Of a DNA stretch of 20,501 nt, positions 14,229 through 20,501 are shown piece by piece. The notes beneath the pieces were generated by a model that saw nothing but the letters and a program-made list of their open reading frames with translations, had not been told where the DNA came from and did not search any database. Source of the DNA: Burkholderiales bacterium (GTDB lineage: Bacteria > Pseudomonadota > Gammaproteobacteria > Burkholderiales > SG8-41); contig JAIESJ010000024.1 in the NCBI GenBank assembly GCA_019746155.1, positions 1-20,501 of the forward strand. The letters are read 5' to 3'. A program made the translations under genes and the position numbers. How positions within the stretch are numbered: the first letter of the stretch is position 1; every line of letters starts with the position of its first letter.

Positions 14229-15371
14229 TCACTTCATAGCCTCCAGCCGCGCCAGCACCCCGTTCGCTTCATCGGTCAGCAGATAGATATGGCCGTCGGG
14301 GCCGACGCGCACGTCGCGGATGCGGCCGATAGTGTTTTTGATGAGCCGCTCCTCTTTCGTCACTTTCTCGCCGTCGAGTTCGAGGCGCACCAGCATCTGG
14401 TCCTTGAGCGCGCCGACGAGCAGATTGCCGCGCCAGTTGGCAAATTTGTCGCCTTCATAGAACGCCATGCCCGACGGCGCGATCGACGGCACCCAGTGGT
14501 AGAGCGGCTGTTCCATGCCGGGCTTCACCGTGCCCTCGCCGATCCTGGTGCCGATGCCGTAATTGACGCCGTAGGTGATGACCGGCCAGCCGTAGTTGCG
14601 CCCGGCGCGCATCACGTTGACCTCGTCGCCGCCCTGCGGCCCGTGCTCGTGCGTCCACAGTTCGCCGGTTTCCGGATGCAGCGCCGCGCCCTGCATGTTG
14701 CGGTTGCCGAGCGTGAACTTTTCCGGCTTCGCGCCGGCGCGCTTGGCGAACGGGTTGTCCGCCGGCACGCGCCCGTCGTCGTGCAGCCGGATCACCGAGC
14801 CCGCGTGGTCGTCCAGGCGTTGCGCGCGTTCCTTCTCGCCGCGGTCGCCGAGTGTCAGATAAAGATAGCCCTGGCGGTCGAACACGATGCGCCCGCCGAA
14901 ATGCTGACCCGTTCTCGATTTAGGCTCCAGGCGAAACAGCACCTGCTGCTGCGTGAGTCGGTGTCCGTCGAGCTTCGCGCGCATCAACTCCGTGCCCCAA
15001 CCGCCGGCGCCAGGACCCGAATAGGAAAGATAAATCCAGCCGTTCTCGGCATATTTCGGATGCAGCGCGACGTCGAACAGGCCGCCTTGCCCGACCGCCG
15101 CCACCTGCGGCACGCCCTCGACGGGCTTGGGATCGAGCCTGAAGTCCTTCGACACCATGCGCAGCCGGCCAGGGCGCTCGGTCACCAGCATGCGCCCGTC
15201 GGGCAGAAACGCCAGCGACCACGGATGCGCGAGCCCTTCGACCAGTGTCACAATGCGGAACACATGTTTTTCCGACCGGAAAGTTCCGTTGTCCGCAGCG
15301 GCGCCCCCGGCGGACATTACACACAGCACGACAACCAGTACGAACAGCCGGAATCTCATCGCGGATGACAT
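14229..15371 (-). CDS. Secreted PQQ-dependent aldose sugar dehydrogenase-like protein
   Basis: Protein of 380 residues in the glucose/sorbosone dehydrogenase family (soluble GDH/YliI type), a six-bladed beta-propeller that oxidises sugars with PQQ in the periplasm. A signal peptide spans about residues 1-26 (FVLVVVLCVMSAGGAAA). Conserved elements are GQGGLFDVALHP (95-105), the proposed catalytic H157 in GQHFGG, LGDRGE (175-180), GNRNMQGAALHP (222-233), and THEHGPQGGDEVN (240-252). The closing blade is RIRDVRVGPDGHIYLLTD. An AGGAG lies 11 nt before ATG 15371; an in-frame ATG at 15359 would remove four residues and still leave a full signal. The enzyme is divergent from the ChaN-like gene. Substrate and PQQ dependence are inferred from family. 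Confidence 0.9.
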   Translation of the reverse strand: MSSAMRFRLFVLVVVLCVMSAGGAAADNGTFRSEKHVFRIVTLVEGLAHPWSLAFLPDGRMLVTERPGRLRMVSKDFRLDPKPVEGVPQVAAVGQGGLFDVALHPKYAENGWIYLSYSGPGAGGWGTELMRAKLDGHRLTQQQVLFRLEPKSRTGQHFGGRIVFDRQGYLYLTLGDRGEKERAQRLDDHAGSVIRLHDDGRVPADNPFAKRAGAKPEKFTLGNRNMQGAALHPETGELWTHEHGPQGGDEVNVMRAGRNYGWPVITYGVNYGIGTRIGEGTVKPGMEQPLYHWVPSIAPSGMAFYEGDKFANWRGNLLVGALKDQMLVRLELDGEKVTKEERLIKNTIGRIRDVRVGPDGHIYLLTDEANGVLARLEAMK

Positions 15372-15504
15372 GGAGGACGGCGCTCCTGGTATGGGATGAT
15401 CCGGAAAACTACCGGCATCGTGATTGCTTTACAAGCCCGGCATCTGCGCAAAACGATGGCGTCGACAACTTTCATTGCCTTGCAATAGGGTAATCTATAC
15501 CGTC

Positions 15505-16728
15505 ATGCGCGCAAAAATATCCACGATCCTGGCTCGCGGGCTCGCCGGCATCGGCCTCGCCTGTCTCTGCACCGCCTCCGCGCATGCCCGGGAACAACCC
15601 GCACATCCGGCGCCGGCCCAGTCCTGCCTTGCTCCCGCCGCCTGGTACACGCTCGCCGGCGATCCGCCGCGTGCGGCGCCCGGCCCTGAACTGCTTACCG
15701 GGATGGCCGGACGCGACATCGTCCTGCTGGGTGAACAGCACGACGACGCCGATCATCATCAATGGCAGTTGCAAACGCTGGCGGCGCTGCACCTGCTGCG
15801 GCCGCAGATGGTCATCGGCTTCGAATCATTCCCGCGCCGGGTACAGCCCGTGCTGGACAAATGGGTCGCGGGCAAACTCACGGTCAGGCAGTTTCTCGAA
15901 CAGGCCGAGTGGGAGAAGGTATGGAGTTTTCCGCCCGAACTCTATCTGCCGCTGTTCCAGTTCGCGCGCATCAACCGCATTCCGATGGTGGCGCTCAACG
16001 TCGAGCGGACGCTGATCGAGGCGATCACCAAAAACGGCTGGGACGCGGTGCCGGCGGAGCTGAAAGAAGGCGTATCACGTCCCGCGGCGCCGTCGGCAGC
16101 TTACAGGGATTTCCTGTTCGAGGTCTTCCGGAAGCATCCGCGCGTTGCGGGCAGGCAGACCCATGCATTGAGCGAGGATGATGCGGAATTCCGCTTCTTT
16201 CTCGAATCCCAGACGACGTGGGACCGCGCAATGGCCGAGGCGCTCGCCCGCCGCACCGGGCAAGGCACGCAGCGTCCTCTGGTAGTCGGCATCATGGGCG
16301 CCGGGCATGTTCGCCATGGCTATGGCGTTGCGCACCAGTTGCGCGATCTCGGCGTGAACAGCATAGGCGCACTGCTGCCGGTGGACGCGAAGCAGGATTG
16401 CAGAGAAATCAAGGCGGGTCTCGCCGACGCCGTTTTCGCCGTACCCGGCACGCCGGCAGACAAACCCCCGCCGCCGCGCCTGGGCGTGCGGCTGGAAGCA
16501 GCGGACGGCGGCGTCAGACTGACTGAAGTCACCGCCGGCAGCCTCGCGGAAAAAACCGGGCTCAAGAGCGGCGACCGCATCGTGTCGCTCGCCGGCACCC
16601 CGGTATCGAAAATCGGCAGCGTGATTGCCGCGGTCCGTGCTCAGCCCGCCGGCACCTGGCTGCCGCTGCAAGTCCGGCGCGGCACGGAGACGCTCGAACT
16701 CGTCATCAAGTTCCCGCCGCAGCAATGA
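15505..16728 (+). CDS. ChaN-like haem-binding domain protein with C-terminal PDZ
   Basis: Exported protein of 407 residues with a signal peptide (about 1-28, ending ASAHA). The main domain matches the ChaN/Cofac_haem_bdg family: LLGEQHDDADHH (74-85), FESFPRRVQP (107-115) and IMGAGHVRHGYGV (263-275, H268 and H271). E. coli ChaN is an iron-regulated haem-binding lipoprotein; no lipobox is seen here. A PDZ domain follows at about 325-400 (LGVRLEAADGGVRL, GSLAEKTGLKSGDRIVSLAG). The start at 15505 gives a clean signal peptide; the frame is open back to 15424 but adds an unlikely N-terminus. The stop overlaps the next ATG (ATGA), so the metallopeptidase is translationally coupled. Confidence 0.87.
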   Translation: MRAKISTILARGLAGIGLACLCTASAHAREQPAHPAPAQSCLAPAAWYTLAGDPPRAAPGPELLTGMAGRDIVLLGEQHDDADHHQWQLQTLAALHLLRPQMVIGFESFPRRVQPVLDKWVAGKLTVRQFLEQAEWEKVWSFPPELYLPLFQFARINRIPMVALNVERTLIEAITKNGWDAVPAELKEGVSRPAAPSAAYRDFLFEVFRKHPRVAGRQTHALSEDDAEFRFFLESQTTWDRAMAEALARRTGQGTQRPLVVGIMGAGHVRHGYGVAHQLRDLGVNSIGALLPVDAKQDCREIKAGLADAVFAVPGTPADKPPPPRLGVRLEAADGGVRLTEVTAGSLAEKTGLKSGDRIVSLAGTPVSKIGSVIAAVRAQPAGTWLPLQVRRGTETLELVIKFPPQQ

Positions 16729-18749
16729 GTACGCTGGCGCGACTTCTCGCGCTCCTTGCATGCGCACTCACAACCACCCTCGCCTGCGCGGCCGCGCCCC
16801 GCATCCCGCACCTCGACCTCGACGTCACGCTCGATCCCGAATCGCGCCGCTTCCGCGTCGTCGCCGAATTCGCCGCGCCGGGAGAACTCCGCTTTGCGCT
16901 GCACGATACGCTCAAGGTTTCGGCCGCATCCATAGATGGAAAGCCGGCCGCTGCCGTGCCCGTCCGCTGCGACGGCGATATGCGGGAATGGCGCCTGCAA
17001 GCCGCGACGGGCGCGGCGCTGCGCATCGAATACGGCGGCACGCTACCCGTGCTCGACCGCGCGCTCGACCACCGCGGCGTGCTCGGCGCCCTGCCGCCGA
17101 TGGCCGCAGTAGAAGGCAGCTTTCTGCACTCGGGCAGCGGCTGGTATCCGCGGCCCGCAGCATTCTTCAGCTACCGCGTCAAACTCTCTTTGCCCGCGGA
17201 ACAGCGTGGGCTGGTCGCCGGCCGCCTCGTCACGGAAGAACTGCCGCGCGACGCCGGCGGGCGTTACGCCGCCATCTTCGAATTCGAACATCCGGCCGAT
17301 GGCATCGATCTCATGACCGGACCCTACACCGTGCGCGAAAAGCTCATGCCGCGGCGCAACGCCGGACCGCTGCGTCTGCGCACCTATTTCTACCGCGATC
17401 TCGATCAACTCGCCGGGGATTACCTCGAAGACAGCCGCCGCTATATCGAATTGTATTCGGAGCAGATCGGCGCCTATCCCTTCACTGAGTTCTCGGTGGT
17501 GGCAAGTCCGCTGCCCACCGGCTTCGGCATGCCGACACTCACCTACATCGGCGCCCGGGTACTGCAGTTGCCGTTCACCCGCGCCACTTCTCTAGGCCAT
17601 GAAGTGCTGCACAACTGGTGGGGCAACGGCGTCTACGTCGATTACGCGACCGGCAACTGGAGCGAAGGCCTCACCACCTTCATGGCCGATTACTTCTACA
17701 AAGAGCGCGATTCGGCCGCGGCGGCGCGCGAGATGCGTCTGGCATGGCTGCGCGATTTCGCCGCAGTGCCGGCCGGCGCCCACCGGCCGCTTACGATGTT
17801 CCGTTCACGCACCCACGGCGCCGCAGCGGCGGTGGGCTACGGCAAGGCGGCGATGGTGTTTTTCATGCTGCGCGACACCATCGGAGAGGACGCCTTCCAT
17901 CGCGGCATCCGCCTGTTCTGGGAGCAGCACAGATTCAAGGTCGCGTCGTGGGGCGATCTGCGCACCGCCTTCGAGCAGGCGGCGAACCGTCCGCTGAAAA
18001 CGCTCTTCGAGCAGTGGCTGCAGCGCGCCGGCGCGCCGGCCCTCGGCATCGCGCAAGCCAGGGCGCAGACCGTCGATAGCAAAACGAAGCTCGTGCTGAC
18101 GCTCACCCAGACATCTCCGCCCTATGCGCTGCGCGTGCCGGTTGAAATCGTGGCCGGCGGCCGTTCGCAAACGCGCTGGATCGATTCCGACCGCGAACGT
18201 CAGACCGTCACGCTCGAACTCGACGCCCCACCGGAAGGCGTGCGCCTCGATTCCGAACTGCGGCTGTGGCGCATGCTCGACCGCGAGGAGCTGCCGCCGA
18301 TCCTGCGCCAGTGGATCATCGCCCGCGCGCCGCGCCTGATCGTCGCCCCGGCCGATGCCGCGGTTTCGCGCGCCGCGCAAACGCTGGCGCGGAGTTTCTT
18401 CGAAGCGCCAGCGCAAGTCATCGAAGCCGGCCGGATCGCGGAGAACAACGAGCCCGTGCTGCTCATCGGACTGCACGGCGAGGTCGATGCCGCGCTCGCG
18501 CAGTTGGGACTTCCGTCCCGCCCCACTATCCTCGCGGGCCGCGGCTCGGCGCAGGTGTGGACCGTGCACAACGGAAAAGACGGCGCCCCCGTCGCCGTGA
18601 TTTCCGCGCGCGACGCCGCATCGCTCACCGCGCTCATGCGCCCGCTGCCGCACTACGGCGCGCAAAGCTATCTCGCCTTCGACGGCAGCCGCGCGATCGA
18701 GCGCGGCGTGTGGCCGGCGCCGGGACGGCTGATAGCGGTGACTAGATAA
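16725..18749 (+). CDS. M1-like zinc metallopeptidase, exported
   Basis: Protein of 674 residues with a signal peptide (about 1-23). An N-terminal beta-rich domain precedes the catalytic domain with HEVLH (H292, E293, H296), a zinc-ligand E314 in WSEGL, and Y372 in AVGYGKAAMVF as the likely transition-state tyrosine. The spacing from the second His to the Glu is 17 residues rather than the usual 18. The GAMEN exopeptidase motif is replaced by TGFGMPTLTY, so free-amino-terminus recognition may differ from classical aminopeptidases. After residue about 450 comes a beta domain and a C-terminal region with a nucleotide-binding-like look (LLIGLHGEVDAALAQLGL) that I cannot assign. It overlaps the ChaN-PDZ gene by 4 nt and is probably co-translated with it. 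Confidence 0.88.
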   Translation: MSTLARLLALLACALTTTLACAAAPRIPHLDLDVTLDPESRRFRVVAEFAAPGELRFALHDTLKVSAASIDGKPAAAVPVRCDGDMREWRLQAATGAALRIEYGGTLPVLDRALDHRGVLGALPPMAAVEGSFLHSGSGWYPRPAAFFSYRVKLSLPAEQRGLVAGRLVTEELPRDAGGRYAAIFEFEHPADGIDLMTGPYTVREKLMPRRNAGPLRLRTYFYRDLDQLAGDYLEDSRRYIELYSEQIGAYPFTEFSVVASPLPTGFGMPTLTYIGARVLQLPFTRATSLGHEVLHNWWGNGVYVDYATGNWSEGLTTFMADYFYKERDSAAAAREMRLAWLRDFAAVPAGAHRPLTMFRSRTHGAAAAVGYGKAAMVFFMLRDTIGEDAFHRGIRLFWEQHRFKVASWGDLRTAFEQAANRPLKTLFEQWLQRAGAPALGIAQARAQTVDSKTKLVLTLTQTSPPYALRVPVEIVAGGRSQTRWIDSDRERQTVTLELDAPPEGVRLDSELRLWRMLDREELPPILRQWIIARAPRLIVAPADAAVSRAAQTLARSFFEAPAQVIEAGRIAENNEPVLLIGLHGEVDAALAQLGLPSRPTILAGRGSAQVWTVHNGKDGAPVAVISARDAASLTALMRPLPHYGAQSYLAFDGSRAIERGVWPAPGRLIAVTR

Positions 18750-18757
18750 AATATAAT
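18729..18757 (+). promoter_or_regulatory. Candidate sigma-70 promoter for the hsdM remnant/fic segment
   Basis: CTGATA (18729-18734, four of six to the -35 consensus) and a perfect TATAAT (18752-18757) are spaced by 17 nt in a local AT-rich patch that overlaps the M1 peptidase stop. It faces the hsdM remnant and the Fic gene. Confidence 0.5.
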
Positions 18758-18770
18758 TAAAACAATATGT

Positions 18771-18998
18771 TACGATTCGGCGCGTGAGGAATTGGGCTGC
18801 CGGGCGCCTGAACAGTTCCATGTCCTCACCCCCGGCCGTTACGTGGGCACGGCGGCCCAGGAGGACGACGGCGAGCCGTTCGAGGAGAAAATGCAGCGGC
18901 TGGTCAAGCAACTCCGCGAACAGCAGGCCGAGGCTTTGAGGCTGGACATTGCCATCGCGCAGAACCTCGAGGCGCCGGGGTTTGTTATTAACGAATAG
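18771..18998 (+). pseudogene. C-terminal remnant of type I restriction methylase HsdM
   Basis: The frame reads HVLTPGRYVG, then EDDGEPFEEKMQRL, then a coiled QLREQQAEALRLDIAIAQNL segment, and stops at 18996-18998. This is the characteristic end of HsdM subunits, where LTPGRYVG is followed by DGEPFEEKM and a C-terminal helix that contacts HsdS. The methyltransferase body with NPPF/Y and the SAM site is absent; upstream sequence goes straight into the M1 gene stop. No ATG starts this frame (a TTG exists at 18792), so a functional product is unlikely. Confidence 0.75.
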
Positions 18999-19016
18999 AC
19001 GATTTTATGTTAATAA
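18985..19016. promoter_or_regulatory. AT-rich inverted repeat upstream of fic
   Basis: TTATTAAC (18985-18992) and GTTAATAA (19009-19016) are exact reverse complements separated by 16 nt, 38 nt before the Fic start. It could be an operator for the Fic protein's own winged-helix domain or another repressor, or an mRNA hairpin over the leader. Confidence 0.4.
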
Positions 19017-19053
19017 TGTCCAGCCTTATTTACACGAGTGAGAACAACGCCCC

Positions 19054-20217
19054 ATGAAGCGCGGACCCGCAGGGCGATTCGAGACCACCGCCACCGCCGG
19101 CGAGACAGTGCGCGCCTTCGTGCCCGCGCCCCTGCCGCCGCAGCCGCCGCTCGATCTGACGGGCGCTCGGCAAGGCCTGCTGGAGCGGGCGCTGCTCGCC
19201 TGCGGACGGCTCGATGGCGTCAGCGCGCTGCTGCCCGATCCCGACCTGTTCCTCTACGCCTACGTGCGCCGCGAGGCCGTACTTTCCAGCCAGATCGAGG
19301 GCACGCAATCCTCCCTGTCCGACCTGCTGCTGTTCGAACTCATCGATGCGCCCGGTGCGCCGTTCGACGACGTGGTGGAAGTCTCCAACTACGTCGCCGC
19401 GCTGGAGCACGGCATGAACCGACTGCGCGAGGATTTCCCGCTGTCCAACCGGCTGCTGCGCGAGGTGCACGGCAAGCTGCTGGCGCGCGGACGCGGCGCC
19501 GACAAGCAGCCCGGGGAATTTCGCCGCAGCCAGAACTGGATCGGCGGCACCCGCCCCGGCAATGCCCAGTTCGTGCCGCCCCCGCCACCCGAGGTCGAGC
19601 CCTGCATGGCCGCCCTGGAGCGCTTCATCCACGCCGAGGACGACGGCCTGCCCGCACTGGTGCGTGCAGCGACAGTCCACGTGCAGTTCGAGACCATACA
19701 CCCGTTTCTCGACGGCAACGGCCGCGTCGGGCGGCTGCTTATCGTTCTGATGCTGTTCGACGCCGGAGTGTTACGCCAGCCGCTCTTGTATCTCTCCCTC
19801 TACTTCAAGCAGCACCGCGCCGAATACTACCGCCTGCTCGATACCGTGCGGCAGGACGGCGACTGGGAGGCCTGGCTCGATTTCTTCCTCGAAGGCGTGG
19901 CCGCCACCGCGCAATCCGCCGTGGACACCGCGCACCGGCTGCTGGCCCTGTTCCGCGACGACGCCGCCCGCGTGCAAGGCTTGGGCCGCGCCGCCGCCAA
20001 CGCCCTGCGCGTGTTCGACGCCCTCCGCGCGCGCCCGCTGGCCATGCTGCCGGATTTGGCCAGCCGCACCGGCGCGAGCTACCCCACCGTCGCCCGCGCG
20101 GTGGACGCGCTGGAGCAGCTCGGCATCGTCACCGAAATCACCGGCCGCAAACGCGAACGCGTGTTCGCCTACCGGCAGTATCTGGACATCCTCAACGAAG
20201 GGACGGAGCCGTTGTGA
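19054..20217 (+). CDS. Fic-domain protein with N-terminal inhibitory helix and wHTH
   Basis: Protein of 387 residues. The Fic core motif HPFLDGNGR starts at H216 and is complete (catalytic His, phosphate-loop GNGR), so AMP transfer (or transfer of a related nucleotide) to target hydroxyls is expected. An inhibitory motif of the (S/T)xxxE(G/N) type is seen as SSQIEG (78-83, with E82), placing it in the class with an N-terminal auto-inhibitory helix, similar to SoFic. The C-terminus (about 320-380) looks like a winged helix-turn-helix (LPDLASRTGASYPTVARAVDALEQLGIV). The start at 19054 has no strong Shine-Dalgarno. Such Fic genes are often found beside type I restriction loci, which fits the HsdM remnant directly upstream. 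Targets are unknown. Confidence 0.92.
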   Translation: MKRGPAGRFETTATAGETVRAFVPAPLPPQPPLDLTGARQGLLERALLACGRLDGVSALLPDPDLFLYAYVRREAVLSSQIEGTQSSLSDLLLFELIDAPGAPFDDVVEVSNYVAALEHGMNRLREDFPLSNRLLREVHGKLLARGRGADKQPGEFRRSQNWIGGTRPGNAQFVPPPPPEVEPCMAALERFIHAEDDGLPALVRAATVHVQFETIHPFLDGNGRVGRLLIVLMLFDAGVLRQPLLYLSLYFKQHRAEYYRLLDTVRQDGDWEAWLDFFLEGVAATAQSAVDTAHRLLALFRDDAARVQGLGRAAANALRVFDALRARPLAMLPDLASRTGASYPTVARAVDALEQLGIVTEITGRKRERVFAYRQYLDILNEGTEPL

Positions 20218-20300
20218 AGTGGGATGTTTGAAAGACGGACGAGGAGAGGGGGGTATGGGGGTAAGTGGCGAGCACATAACAAAGGGGCGCATCTTGTAAT

Positions 20301-20429
20301 ATGACACTCGCGGCCCGCAACAAAGCGCTGGCGCGGGCCTATCTGGAATACGGCTACACGCTCGCCGAGATCGGCCGGGAAGCGGATTTGCACTATGCCA
20401 CGGTCAGCCGGATTATCAAGGCGCGGTAG
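20301..20429 (+). pseudogene. Helix-turn-helix tail of a Y1/RAYT-type transposase
   Basis: A 42-codon frame from ATG 20301 reads ARAYLEYGYTLAEIGREADL then HYATVSRIIKAR-stop. This is the C-terminal helix-turn-helix seen at the end of Y1 (IS200/REP-associated) transposase proteins, where GYTLxxIGxxxGLHYxTVSRI is typical. The catalytic HUH/Tyr domain is missing. No Shine-Dalgarno precedes the ATG, so I treat it as a remnant, though a tiny stand-alone DNA-binding protein is not excluded. Confidence 0.6.
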
Positions 20430-20451
20430 TGTCAGGAATTCTGTGTGCTGA
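20429..20451. mobile_element. Possible insertion-sequence end
   Basis: GTGTCAGGAATTCTGTGTG directly after the transposase-tail stop resembles terminal inverted repeats of IS256-like elements (GTGTCAGGAA...TGTGTG). The element would extend beyond the window to the right. No transposase frame is visible in the remaining 50 nt, so this is a weak call. Confidence 0.25.
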
Positions 20452-20501
20452 GGTCGGTTAAAAAATCTCAGTGCAAGGCGTTCGTGAAACGTTCGCCAAA
20501 C

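Noticed and set aside
1..20501. CRISPR array, tRNA or rRNA genes
   Set aside because: No regularly spaced direct repeats with unique spacers and no cloverleaf or rRNA-like sequence was seen on either strand.

Overview
The window is a GC-rich chromosomal segment of a Gram-negative bacterium. Lipoprotein and Sec-type signals, a rubrerythrin–rubredoxin–Dps cluster, a ChaN-like protein, a soluble PQQ-type sugar dehydrogenase and an MFS carrier together suggest a proteobacterium. The style of the proteins looks betaproteobacterial to me, but that is an inference without any phylogenetic marker: there are no rRNA or tRNA genes, and no CRISPR array.

Region 1 (1-4700) is an iron and peroxide stress block. 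A CBS-domain protein on the minus strand faces a plus-strand series: rubrerythrin, rubredoxin, Dps, a ZIP metal transporter and an NAD(P)H:rubredoxin-type flavoprotein reductase. The expected electron path is NAD(P)H to the reductase, then rubredoxin, then rubrerythrin, then H2O2. Dps stores iron and ZIP moves divalent metal. A palindrome resembling an OxyR site sits just upstream of a candidate promoter for rubrerythrin. Two short C-terminal fossils of ferritin-like genes flank the ZIP gene: a Dps tail at 2354-2394 and a bacterioferritin/Dps-like tail at 3336-3431. They show that the cluster once held more ferritin-family genes.

Region 2 (4826-7860) holds a rhomboid protease, then a repeat-bearing intergenic stretch with a perfect 14-bp hairpin and 9-bp periodic repeats. 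After it come a minus-strand MFS carrier and a 293-residue protein of unknown function, which form a probable operon.

Region 3 (8396-14028) is the most unusual part: a lipoprotein, a patatin-like phospholipase with a C-terminal membrane hairpin, and a 1038-residue membrane protein with a large predicted periplasmic domain, all closely spaced on one strand. Parts of the last two genes look less GC-rich than the neighbours. I know of no named system with this layout, so it is the best candidate for an undescribed module.

Region 4 (14229-18749) holds a secreted PQQ-type aldose dehydrogenase on the minus strand. It diverges from a translationally coupled pair: a ChaN-like protein fused to a PDZ domain, and an M1-like metallopeptidase.

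Region 5 (18750-20501) is a scar region: the C-terminal remnant of a type I restriction-modification methylase (HsdM), an intact Fic-domain protein, a 42-codon helix-turn-helix tail like those of Y1/RAYT-type transposases, and a possible insertion-sequence end at the edge.
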